Source of the DNA: a virus | Length of the DNA: 26,598 bases | IMG/VR virus record: IMGVR_UViG_3300046543_000277 | Span: 1-26,598 of that record | Reading direction: 5' to 3' (one strand) | Shown: one piece after another, positions 20,790 to 26,598 of the stretch | Layout of the letters: every line of letters begins with the position of its first letter | Numbering within the stretch: the stretch's first letter is position 1 | Position numbers and translations under genes: made by a program | Notes under the pieces: model-generated | The model's input: only the letters and a program-made list of their open reading frames with translations | Told to the model about the DNA's origin: nothing | The model's database searches: none

Positions 20790-20980
20790 CCAACGGCAAT
20801 TCCCACCTCGCAGCCGAACTTCCTTTCCCAGAAATGGAAAAGTTGGTGATGGACGCGGTTCGGATGGGGGTGTCGATCCAGCAGTACATCGGTTATCACG
20901 TCCTGCGCTCAGCATTTGGGGTGAATCATCCGATGGTAGTGGCATTTGAAGCGTCCCTTAATGGGAACGGCGGGGCCTAA
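20786..20980 (+). CDS. Small early protein, possible regulator
   Basis: This 64-residue protein starts with ATGA overlap to the preceding gene. It is helical (LPFPEMEKLVMDAVRMGVSIQQYIGYHVLRSAFG) with a flexible Gly/Asn tail. The segment SIQQYIGYHVLRSAFG resembles the second half of a ribbon-helix-helix protein. Coupling to a DNA-binding protein hints at a partner, but this is uncertain. The 128-base gap after it (20981-21108) has no gene and only weak hairpins (e.g. CGGCC-GTAT-GGTCG). Confidence 0.55.
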   Translation: MTNGNSHLAAELPFPEMEKLVMDAVRMGVSIQQYIGYHVLRSAFGVNHPMVVAFEASLNGNGGA

Positions 20981-21108
20981 AAACGAACGGCCGTATGGTC
21001 GGAAGTCAGTACACGGGGATGTGAGTCGTAATACAAGCCGCTTTCGAAAGGCGTCTTCTATTTCTACTTTTTAGTTCTACTCACGGCGGATGCCGGGTAG
21101 GGGTTCCC

Positions 21109-21900
21109 ATGGCAGGTGATTGGATTAAGATGCGCGGCAACCTCTGGGATGACCCCAGAGTTGCCCGCTTGTGCGACCTGACCGACAACGGCGAAGCAGC
21201 CGTGATTGGCGGTCTGTACTGGCTGTGGGCTACCGCAGACCAGCATTCCTCTGATGGCGTCATGCCTGGCCTGACGCTGCGCTCTATCGACCGCAAGACC
21301 GGCATTCCCGGCCTCGGTGACGCTCTCGTATCGATCGGCTGGCTTATCAATGAGCCGGAAGGCGTGCGCATTGTCCGCTTCGAAGAACACAACGGAACGT
21401 CCGCTAAGAAGCGTTGCGTTACGGCTAAACGCGTTGCTAACCATCGCAGTAACGATGATGTAACGCAGGAAGCGTTACAGGACGAACACGAGAGCGTTAC
21501 ACCTGCGTTAGCTAGAGAAGAGAAGAGAAGAGAAGAGAAGAAAGAACCTAAGTCAAAAGCAGAAGCATCCGCGTCGCGTCTGCCTGCCGACTGGATGCCG
21601 ACTGAGGGTGAAATCTCTTTTTGCCAAACCGAAAGGCCTGACCTAAACCCCGTCTCGGTTGCAAGCCAGTTTCGAGATTACTGGATCGCGCAGCCTGGGG
21701 CTAAAGGCCGAAAGCTGGACTGGCCGGCAACGTGGCGAAACTGGGTGAGGAACCAGCGAGGCACAGGCGGACCGCGACAGATCCACAGCTACCACGACGA
21801 ACGAGCCGAAACAATCGCAGCACTGACGGGGAGAAATCGATATGAGCACGAATCCGAAGCAACCGACCAACGCCAACTTCGAATCGCCGTGGCCGGTTAA
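21109..21900 (+). CDS. Replication initiation (O-like) protein
   Basis: This 263-residue protein starts at ATG 21109 with AGGGG upstream. The N-terminal domain (about 1-100: WIKMRGNLWDDPRVARLCDLTDNGEAAVIGGLYWLWATADQ ... GVRIVRFEEHNG) is the winged-helix replication domain common in proteobacterial phages. A charged linker (about 130-155) is encoded by a pentanucleotide repeat. The C-terminal domain (LPADWMPTEGEISFCQ ... DYWIAQPGAKGRKLDWPATWRNWVRNQR) is the DnaT-like DNA-binding segment. Followed by a P-like gene, it should bind the origin, possibly within its own gene, and recruit the loader. Confidence 0.8.
   Translation: MAGDWIKMRGNLWDDPRVARLCDLTDNGEAAVIGGLYWLWATADQHSSDGVMPGLTLRSIDRKTGIPGLGDALVSIGWLINEPEGVRIVRFEEHNGTSAKKRCVTAKRVANHRSNDDVTQEALQDEHESVTPALAREEKRREEKKEPKSKAEASASRLPADWMPTEGEISFCQTERPDLNPVSVASQFRDYWIAQPGAKGRKLDWPATWRNWVRNQRGTGGPRQIHSYHDERAETIAALTGRNRYEHESEATDQRQLRIAVAG
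21514..21541 (+). repeat. AGAGA pentanucleotide tandem repeat inside the replication gene
   Basis: Five complete AGAGA units plus three bases run without interruption and encode part of the linker (REEKRREEK). Because the unit is not a multiple of three, gain or loss of a copy would shift the frame before the C-terminal DNA-binding domain. Confidence 0.8.
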
Positions 21901-22369
21901 TGCGATTCCGCAACGCTGGGTGGAAACGCTGTTCGCCAAGATGAGCGCGTTCTACGGATCACGGTTCGCGGATATGTGGCGCGGCTCGAATGTTTTGGAA
22001 GTTCAGAAGGCATGGGCGATCGAGCTTAAAAAGCTGTCGTCTGCGCAACTGAAGGCCGGTGTCGACGCGCTGACGGCGTTCACGAAGCCGCCCACGCTGC
22101 CGGAGTTCCTCGAGCACTGCAAGCGCACGCGGCTGGAAATGGCGGCACACGAAGCCCCGCGGCTCGAGCACACGGCGCCCGCAGACCAAAAGGTGATCGA
22201 TTCGAACCTGAAGAAGATTCAGCGGATCGTCCACGGCGTTCAGTTGAAATCGGCGCACAAGGGATGGGCTACCGAAATGATCGAGCGCGGCACGGGCCGT
22301 AACGGCGCTCCGCTGACGGTGGAAGTGTTGCAGAGCTGCCGCGACGTGATCGAAGGGAAGAAATTTTGA
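21842..22369 (+). CDS. Helicase loader, lambda P-like
   Basis: This 175-residue protein overlaps the end of the O-like gene by 59 bases and has GGGGAG upstream of ATG 21842. It shows the P-type core: IPQRWVETLFAKMSAFYGSRFADMWRGSNVLEVQKAWAIELKKLSSAQLKAGVDALTAFTKPPTLPEFLEHCK, the K-P-PTLPEF block being characteristic of phage replication P family members. The C-terminal part is helical (IQRIVHGVQ, WATEMIERG). It would deliver the host replicative helicase to the origin complex. Confidence 0.8.
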   Translation: MSTNPKQPTNANFESPWPVNAIPQRWVETLFAKMSAFYGSRFADMWRGSNVLEVQKAWAIELKKLSSAQLKAGVDALTAFTKPPTLPEFLEHCKRTRLEMAAHEAPRLEHTAPADQKVIDSNLKKIQRIVHGVQLKSAHKGWATEMIERGTGRNGAPLTVEVLQSCRDVIEGKKF

Positions 22370-22686
22370 AAAGAAGTCCGACAGCACTCACGGCCGAATT
22401 GCTGAAAAAAGACGGATGGCTGGTCTGGTCGGTTGAGCGCTGGATACCTGGGGCTCGAATCCGAGTCGATCTGTTCGGGATTCTCGACCAGATAGCGATA
22501 AAGGATGGCGAAGTAATCGGCTTACAGCCGACCAGTTGGAGCAACGTTCCGGCGCGGGTGAAGAAGATAGCCGAGTCGGAGCACATAGGGGAAGTACGTA
22601 AGTTGGGGTGGCAACTTCTGGTTTTTGGGTGGAAGTGGGACGCGAAGGCGAAGGAATGGCGCCATCGCATCGTGGATGTGAGCTAA
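22366..22686 (+). CDS. Nuclease-fold-like small protein (degenerate PD-(D/E)XK?)
   Basis: This 106-residue protein starts at TTG 22366 in a TTGA overlap with the loader stop, with AAGGGA upstream. The order of elements (helix ALTAELLKKDG, strand WLVWSVERW, then IRVDLFGILDQIAIKDGEVIGLQPTS, helix NVPARVKKIAES, then LGWQLLVFGWKWD) resembles VRR-NUC or restriction-nuclease folds. The usual Glu-x-Lys is replaced by Leu-Gln-Pro-Thr-Ser. It may be an inactive or altered nuclease or a structural relative. This is a fold guess by eye. Confidence 0.5.
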   Translation: MKRSPTALTAELLKKDGWLVWSVERWIPGARIRVDLFGILDQIAIKDGEVIGLQPTSWSNVPARVKKIAESEHIGEVRKLGWQLLVFGWKWDAKAKEWRHRIVDVS

Positions 22687-22704
22687 CGGGAGACGGGGGA
22701 AAAC

Positions 22705-23220
22705 ATGGCAGGCAACAAGAAACCGCGCAAAGCATACCGGCCGAAAGCCGGACGCAAAGACACAGTAACGACGCTCTTTGACGGTGACGAACCGCTCAAG
22801 GGAGATCTGAAGGAAAAGGTTCTGATGACGACGCACCTTTGCGCGACGCGTCTGGCTCAGGGCGATGGCACGCAGCAGGACTGGGGCGCGATCGTTACGG
22901 CGATGAATCTGAGCATGGTTCTCTGTGAGCGCGCGAAGAACCAGAACGTCGGCCTCGCCGCGGTGTACGACGCTAACAACGCGCTTATTGCGGTGCAGGA
23001 ACGTTTCTTCGAGATCGGCCGGCGCGTGTTCAAGGGTGACGAGCTCGTGGCCATGAACGGCGGCCTACACGTCTTCGATCAACTGGTGGAGACGGTCAGC
23101 AAACGGCAGTACGTGTGGGCATCGGATCAGGTAGAGCAGCGGATGTTTGACGGGCTTTCGGTCGCGATCGGGCCGGGACATAAAAAGACGCGGTACGAAC
23201 TCAGGAGCGAAGCGCGATGA
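22705..23220 (+). CDS. Conserved-looking phage protein, unknown function
   Basis: This 171-residue protein starts at ATG 22705 with GGGGGA upstream. A basic N-terminus (GNKKPRKAYRPKAGRKD) is followed by a helical body (QDWGAIVTAMNLSMVLCERAKNQ, NNALIAVQERFFEIGRR). A positively charged tail could bind nucleic acid. It is coupled by ATGA to the Myb/winged-helix gene downstream. No catalytic motif is recognised. Confidence 0.6.
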   Translation: MAGNKKPRKAYRPKAGRKDTVTTLFDGDEPLKGDLKEKVLMTTHLCATRLAQGDGTQQDWGAIVTAMNLSMVLCERAKNQNVGLAAVYDANNALIAVQERFFEIGRRVFKGDELVAMNGGLHVFDQLVETVSKRQYVWASDQVEQRMFDGLSVAIGPGHKKTRYELRSEAR

Positions 23221-23723
23221 AATGGGACAAGTGGACGGAACAAGAAGACGAGATCCTTCGCAAGTTCTGGAAAACAAATGAGCCGTTCTCGGATGCAGTG
23301 CGCCTTCTACCTGGACGTACCGAAGCAGCTATCCGGATGCGCGGGCAGTGGATCGGCGCAGCTCAGCGCAAGCCGGGACCGAAGCCGCAAGTCATGACGA
23401 GCGTAATCAAGCTTCTGAAAACCAAAGGGCCGCTTAGCTCGTTCGAAATGGGCGAAATGCTGCTCTGCGATCGGCGCCTCGTCGACCAGTACCTTCGCAA
23501 ATTGCGCCTCAAAAAGCGGGTTTATGTCGCCAGCTTCATCGAGACTCGCGGCGGAAAACTCTCGCGCCGGTTCGCGTTGGGCAATCAGCCGGATATGCCA
23601 TACCCGCCGAAATCGCAGCGCGAGGGCATTCCTACGGCGATCGTCGCCACCAAGGTAGTAAAGAAAAACGTCGTTCAGATCGATCCGATCACGGCCGCAC
23701 TCTTCGGGAGAGCAGCAGCATGA
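23217..23723 (+). CDS. SANT/Myb-like plus winged-helix DNA-binding protein
   Basis: This 168-residue protein starts with ATGA overlap. Residues about 3-45 (WDKWTEQEDEILRKFW ... GRTEAAIRMRGQWIG) form a Myb/SANT-like helix bundle. Residues about 60-110 (VIKLLKTKGPLSSFEMGEMLLCDRRLVDQYLRKLRLKKRVYVASFIE) are a winged helix. The C-terminus ends in DPITAALFGRAAA, a short motif repeated in the next protein. A role in transcription control of the phage or host genes is plausible; the site is unknown. Confidence 0.65.
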   Translation: MKWDKWTEQEDEILRKFWKTNEPFSDAVRLLPGRTEAAIRMRGQWIGAAQRKPGPKPQVMTSVIKLLKTKGPLSSFEMGEMLLCDRRLVDQYLRKLRLKKRVYVASFIETRGGKLSRRFALGNQPDMPYPPKSQREGIPTAIVATKVVKKNVVQIDPITAALFGRAAA

Positions 23724-24073
23724 TGTCCAAGAAAAACGTCTATCTGTCGGATCAGATACTAAACAGCCTGATCGAAAAGCCGCAGACAACCGCCGAACTC
23801 GCTCAGCGCTTCGAAACTCATCATGAAAATGTACGCAAGCGGCTGGCGCGTCTGAAGAGCGAAGGGCTGGTGCATATCGCGGAATACCGCATCAGCGAAC
23901 TGCGCTCCAATCAGCCGACCAAGGTATTCGGCGCCGGCTCAGGACAGGACGCGGAGCGCATCACGAAATGCGAGCTCGAAATGATCGAGCGCAAGACCGC
24001 CAAGAAGGCCGAATTCGTTCCGCGGCGCGATCCGTTCATCGCCGCTTTCTTCGGAGCCGCACATCATGGCTAA
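23720..24073 (+). CDS. Winged-helix regulator with the same C-terminal tail motif
   Basis: This 117-residue protein is ATGA-coupled to the previous gene. It is a winged helix (QILNSLIEKPQTTAELAQRFETHHENVRKRLARLKSEGLVHIAEYRI, about 12-58) and ends in DPFIAAFFGAAHHG. It looks like a shorter relative of the preceding winged-helix protein without the Myb-like part. A DNA-binding role is well supported, its target not. Confidence 0.65.
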   Translation: MMSKKNVYLSDQILNSLIEKPQTTAELAQRFETHHENVRKRLARLKSEGLVHIAEYRISELRSNQPTKVFGAGSGQDAERITKCELEMIERKTAKKAEFVPRRDPFIAAFFGAAHHG

Positions 24074-24170
24074 AAAGCTAGGCAGCATGATCCCGGAAAA
24101 CTTCGATGCACTCTGGTTCGCTCTCGGTATCAAGCGCAAGGACTGGACAAAACCGCAGGAGACAAAATGA
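24066..24170 (+). CDS. 34-residue small protein, unknown
   Basis: ATG 24066 lies 8 bases inside the end of the preceding gene with GGAG upstream, and its stop overlaps the next ATG (ATGA). The product (AKKLGSMIPENFDALWFALGIKRKDWTKPQETK after Met) is basic and partly amphipathic. Tight coupling on both sides supports its reality. The role is unknown. Confidence 0.55.
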   Translation: MAKKLGSMIPENFDALWFALGIKRKDWTKPQETK

Positions 24171-24664
24171 GCATCGCATATCGGGCAATGATGTTCGCGC
24201 GCGAAGCGCACAAGACGCAAGTTCGCAAATACACCGGGAACCCCTACGCTGATCACCTGGCCGAAGTCGCCGGCATCGTGGCAACTGTCGCGCTCGACAC
24301 AGAGCATTCCGTCGCGGTCGCGTGGTTGCACGACACGGTTGAGGATACGGCAACAACGGGAGCCGACCTTTTGTTGGAGTTCGGTTCGATCGTGACAAAA
24401 GGCGTGATTCTTTTGTCCGATCTTGAAACCGGCAACCGGACCGAGCGCAAGGCAGCGGGGCGCGCACGGCTCGCCGCGGCGCCGGCATGGATTCAGACGA
24501 TCAAGTGCGCCGACTTGATCAGCAACACATCGAGCATCGTCAAGCACGATCCGAAATTCGCGGTGACGTACCTCGAAGAGAAGCGCCTTCTGCTAGATGT
24601 GATGACGAAGGCTGATCCGCGTCTGCTGGCGCTCGCTATGGAGCAATCAAAGGAGCGTTCATGA
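24167..24664 (+). CDS. HD-domain (p)ppGpp-hydrolase-like protein (MESH1/SpoT type)
   Basis: This 165-residue protein matches the RelA/SpoT hydrolase HD domain: AREAHKTQVRKYTGNPYADHL (Arg20, His30), VAWLHDTVEDT (His55, Asp56, Glu59, Asp60), EFGSIVTKGVILLSD and IKCADLISNT (Asp116, Asn120). All metal-binding residues expected for the small alarmone hydrolase fold are in place. No synthetase domain is present and the length fits the single-domain hydrolases. It could lower host (p)ppGpp during infection. Other HD phosphohydrolase substrates remain possible. ATGA-coupled on both sides in the early operon. Confidence 0.8.
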   Translation: MSIAYRAMMFAREAHKTQVRKYTGNPYADHLAEVAGIVATVALDTEHSVAVAWLHDTVEDTATTGADLLLEFGSIVTKGVILLSDLETGNRTERKAAGRARLAAAPAWIQTIKCADLISNTSSIVKHDPKFAVTYLEEKRLLLDVMTKADPRLLALAMEQSKERS

Positions 24665-24927
24665 GCCGCGAACAATTCGACACCTACTACTCGACCGTCC
24701 ACGGCTGCCTGCTCGCCTCGGTCAAAGAGAACCACTGGCGCACCTGGCTAGCAGCCCAAGAAGCGCTCCTGTCGGCTCACGGTCCTGCGGTAGAGCTTCG
24801 GGTAATACAAGACGCAGAGAAGACGCTGGACGACCAATGGAAGCGTCTGAACGCGCTGCAAAGGATGGCCGAGAACGAACAGGAACTCGGACTGGACTAC
24901 ACGGAAGCACGGGAGATAAAGGAATGA
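24661..24927 (+). CDS. Helical early protein, unknown function
   Basis: This 88-residue protein follows by ATGA overlap. It is helical with several Trp, His and Gln residues (YSTVHGCLLASVKENHWRTWLAAQEALL, KTLDDQWKRLNALQRMAENEQELG). Coiled-coil pairing is plausible. It sits between the HD protein and the small membrane protein, with no recognisable motif. Confidence 0.55.
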   Translation: MSREQFDTYYSTVHGCLLASVKENHWRTWLAAQEALLSAHGPAVELRVIQDAEKTLDDQWKRLNALQRMAENEQELGLDYTEAREIKE

Positions 24928-25115
24928 AAATGTCGCTATCCACCGGATTGTTCCTTCTATTTCTGGCGCTGAAGCTGACCGGTTATATCGATTGGTCATG
25001 GATTTGGGTGACAGCGCCGCTATGGATTGGGTTAGCCATTGGTTTGGCTGTCATGGCGTTTATGTTTGCATTCGCTGCGATCATCGCTCTCATAGGGGTG
25101 ATCTATGGCCGCTAG
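24924..25115 (+). CDS. Two-segment small membrane protein (Fragile-X-F-like)
   Basis: This 63-residue protein starts at ATG 24924 in an ATGA overlap with GGGAGATAAAGG upstream; the frame is open upstream but that part is a shadow of the previous gene. The pattern LFLLFLALKLTGYIDWSWIWVTAPLWIG (about 9-36) and a second hydrophobic helix (AVMAFMFAFAAIIALIGVIYG) match a very widespread phage and prophage membrane-protein family often labelled transmembrane Fragile-X-F protein. No role is established. Confidence 0.7.
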   Translation: MKMSLSTGLFLLFLALKLTGYIDWSWIWVTAPLWIGLAIGLAVMAFMFAFAAIIALIGVIYGR

Positions 25116-25305
25116 TTGCACCGGATGCCAGTCGAGCGGCGCGACGCCTCACACGCCGGAATGCTTGTTCGCCCACTTTCTCGCATACACCGGCTATCAA
25201 CAGCTTTCATGGGCTACGCAGCAACTGCTGAAGACGGCCTACACGGACGGGTTGAAGGAAGGGATGAAGTGGAAGCTTCCGGATGATCTCAGGGGCAAGC
25301 TATGA
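25105..25305 (+). CDS. Small early protein with N-terminal Cys pair, unknown
   Basis: This 66-residue protein begins 11 bases inside the membrane-protein gene. It shows SCTGCQSSGATPHTPEC near the start, a possible partial metal site, then helices (HFLAYTGYQQLSWATQQLLKTAYTDGLKEGMKWKLP). It is coupled to the next gene by ATGA. No family is recognised. Confidence 0.55.
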   Translation: MAASCTGCQSSGATPHTPECLFAHFLAYTGYQQLSWATQQLLKTAYTDGLKEGMKWKLPDDLRGKL

Positions 25306-25496
25306 GCGACGTGGGGGATTTCGACTGTCATCAATGCGAGCACGAGCACATCCGGTCTGGCGGGAATTGCTTCCTGAGAGTCAGGATGATTCTATGCCCG
25401 ATCTGCGGAAACAAGCGCTGCCCGAAGGCGAACGACCATCGAAACGAATGCACCGGAAGCAATGAACCGGGCCAGAAAGGGAGCGCATACGAATGA
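25302..25496 (+). CDS. Small Cys-rich zinc-ribbon-like protein
   Basis: This 64-residue protein carries CHQCEHEH (Cys9, Cys12), an isolated Cys at GGNC, then CPICGNKRCPKAN (Cys32, Cys35, Cys40) and a further Cys, enough for one or two zinc sites. It is followed by a flexible Gly/Asn/Ser tail. Small zinc-ribbon proteins of this type are common next to nin-region recombination genes. A nucleic-acid or protein-binding role is a guess. Confidence 0.6.
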   Translation: MSDVGDFDCHQCEHEHIRSGGNCFLRVRMILCPICGNKRCPKANDHRNECTGSNEPGQKGSAYE

Positions 25497-25879
25497 GCGA
25501 TCGCCAGTTATTCCGCCTCGTGCATCCGACCGCGCGGCAGATGGCGTCGCGAGCCTGCATCCAGGCTCCTGACGGCTACGTGGTGGAGATCAAGCCCCGA
25601 ACGCGCAGCCTAGACCAGAACGCGCGCATGTGGGCGATGCTGAACGACATAGCCGGTCAAGTCGAATGGCACGGCCAGAAGCTGGCGGCCGAAGACTGGA
25701 AGCACGTCTTCAGCGCCTCGCTCAAGCAGCAGCGCGCAGTTCCGGGGCTGGATGGCGGATTCGTGGTGCTCGGCCAGTCGACAAGCAAGATGACCATTCG
25801 GGAAATGTCGGACCTGATGGAGATCGCCACGGCATTCGGTGCAGAGCGTGGGGTGAGATTTTACGGGGGTGGGGAATGA
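25493..25879 (+). CDS. ninB: NinB / lambda Orf recombination mediator
   Basis: This 128-residue protein has the NinB signature KPRTRSLDQNARMWAMLNDIAGQVEWHGQKLAAEDWKHVFSASLKQQ (about 35-80) and GGFVVLGQSTSKMTIREMSDLMEIATAFGAERGV. The family acts at single-strand DNA and helps load recombinase in place of RecFOR. The length is slightly under lambda Orf (146). It forms a nin-type block with the nucleases downstream (ATGA overlap). Confidence 0.9.
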   Translation: MSDRQLFRLVHPTARQMASRACIQAPDGYVVEIKPRTRSLDQNARMWAMLNDIAGQVEWHGQKLAAEDWKHVFSASLKQQRAVPGLDGGFVVLGQSTSKMTIREMSDLMEIATAFGAERGVRFYGGGE

Positions 25880-26151
25880 GCAAAGGCGAGCGGCTTTACC
25901 TTGGGCGAGTCGCCCGCTTGGGTTGCATGCTCTGTCGCGTGCTTGGTTATGACGAGACGCCGGCGGAAATCCACCATGTGCGTGAGGGTCAGGGAATGGC
26001 GCAACGAGCGGAGAATTGGCTGGTCGTGCCACTTTGCCCCGCGCACCATCGCGGAACGCATGGAATCCACGGAGATAGGGAAGATTTCAAGCGCGCCCGC
26101 GTGGACGAAATGGATTTGCTGGCAATGACGATCGGAGAATTGAATGGGTAG
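25876..26151 (+). CDS. Ref-like HNH (RecA-dependent) nuclease
   Basis: This 91-residue protein starts at ATG 25876 in an ATGA overlap with GGGGTGGGG upstream. It has Cys17-x2-Cys20 (GCMLC), then EIHHVREGQGMAQRAENWLVVPLC (His33, His34, Cys54) and PAHHRGTHGIHG (His57, His58). This is the arrangement of P1 Ref and related HNH proteins, which cut DNA at RecA filaments. P1 Ref has an extra disordered N-terminus that is absent here, so the present form is the catalytic core only. The product should act in phage recombination or repair. Confidence 0.75.
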   Translation: MSKGERLYLGRVARLGCMLCRVLGYDETPAEIHHVREGQGMAQRAENWLVVPLCPAHHRGTHGIHGDREDFKRARVDEMDLLAMTIGELNG

Positions 26152-26598
26152 CCAGCACGTGGGCCGCCGAGCTCGAACCTACGACGATGTGAACCAGTTG
26201 AAGTGCTGCGCGTCGTGTCGGGAATGGAAGGCATTCGATCTGTTTGCAAAGTCATCAGGGGCAAAGCAGACGAAATTTTCGGTTTCCCTCCAGGCGTATT
26301 GCCGACAATGCGCGTCCGCCAGGTCCAAGGAGTGGGCGCAGAAGAATCCGGAAGCAAAAACACAGCACGTAAAGAATGCATATTGGCGAGATCCGCAGAA
26401 ATACCGGGACAAGAAGAATCTTGAGTCTGCAGAAAAACGTGACGCCAGAAACGCCAATCACAGAGCGTGGCGAAAGGCGAATCTGGAAAAGGTTCTGTTG
26501 TGGAATCGTCTTAGGAAGATGAAATTGCGTGTTGCTGGGCCCGAGCCAAGAACGTCGGACATCGTTCGAATGGCGGAGGCGCAAGGATCGTGCTGCAC
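26144..26598 (+). CDS. HNH-type endonuclease with N-terminal zinc ribbon (partial, runs off the right edge)
   Basis: An open frame starts at ATG 26144, 8 bases inside the Ref-like gene, and is still open at the window end (151 codons). LKCCASCREWKAFDLFAKSSG ... AYCRQCASARSKEWAQKNPE is a four-Cys zinc-ribbon of the type placed before phage HNH nucleases. A Lys/Arg-rich helical region follows, then RMAEAQGSCC at the edge, where a Cys-x2-Cys of an HNH core would start. The catalytic part is cut off, so the call is by pattern only. Confidence 0.55.
   Translation, partial: MGSQHVGRRARTYDDVNQLKCCASCREWKAFDLFAKSSGAKQTKFSVSLQAYCRQCASARSKEWAQKNPEAKTQHVKNAYWRDPQKYRDKKNLESAEKRDARNANHRAWRKANLEKVLLWNRLRKMKLRVAGPEPRTSDIVRMAEAQGSCC

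Noticed and set aside
20981-21108. A terminator or put-like hairpin pair in the gap after the third right-operon gene
   Set aside because: Only weak stems (CGGCC/GGTCG; GCC/GGC around a CTTTCGAAAG palindrome) and no similarity to the left leader.

Overview
The window is a piece of a temperate, tailed-phage genome. It looks like a short-tailed (podovirus-type) lysogenic phage of a Burkholderia-group betaproteobacterium. This host assignment is an inference from high-GC coding, the style of the tail-fibre N-terminus, the holin type and the many small early genes. No host gene, tRNA, rRNA, CRISPR array or insertion sequence is visible. Terminase, portal and capsid genes are absent and presumably lie beyond the ends.

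Layout. (1) 1-8584, rightward: end of the head region and tail/ejection module. It holds a head-tail adaptor, a tail hub/stabilisation protein, an acetyltransferase, a Gln/Asn-rich protein ending in an S74-type self-cleaving domain, a small Gly-rich protein, a virion transglycosylase-like protein and a large Ala/Gly-rich internal protein. (2) 8666-10189: a tail-fibre cassette bracketed by two intrinsic terminators. (3) 10202-11748: lysis cassette (tail-anchored membrane protein, holin, SAR endolysin, Rz with nested Rz1). (4) 11735-12544, leftward: an SGNH-hydrolase lipoprotein with its own promoter, a likely moron. (5) About 12545-12789: probable attP region, followed by lambda-type int and xis. 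(6) 14073-19076: a long leftward early operon read from a promoter near 19270. It carries an HNH endonuclease, Dam-type methylase, Gp157-like and ERF recombination genes and many tiny membrane proteins. (7) 19272-20330: immunity region. Two almost superimposable promoter/operator blocks flank a rightward Cro-like gene and a leftward repressor, with an extra leftward gene in the position of lambda rex. (8) 20340-26598, rightward: early and replication region, with small DNA-binding proteins, an O-like and a P-like replication pair, winged-helix proteins, an alarmone-hydrolase-like HD protein, a nin-like block (NinB, Ref-like nuclease) and a truncated HNH gene at the right edge.

How it fits together. 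The 14-base operators in both promoter blocks should let one repressor silence both early operons. In lytic growth the left operon would supply annealing, methylation and excision functions. The right operon would supply origin recognition and helicase loading, then the recombination genes. The late genes at the left of the window follow in the circular map. Because int, the putative attP and the lysis side are contiguous, the window represents virion or circular DNA, or a prophage whose attachment site lies elsewhere, rather than a prophage cut at this attP.

Nearly all genes abut through ATGA, GTGA or TTGA overlaps. I used these overlaps, together with Shine-Dalgarno matches, to choose starts. 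Function calls come from reading protein motifs by eye; no database search was run.
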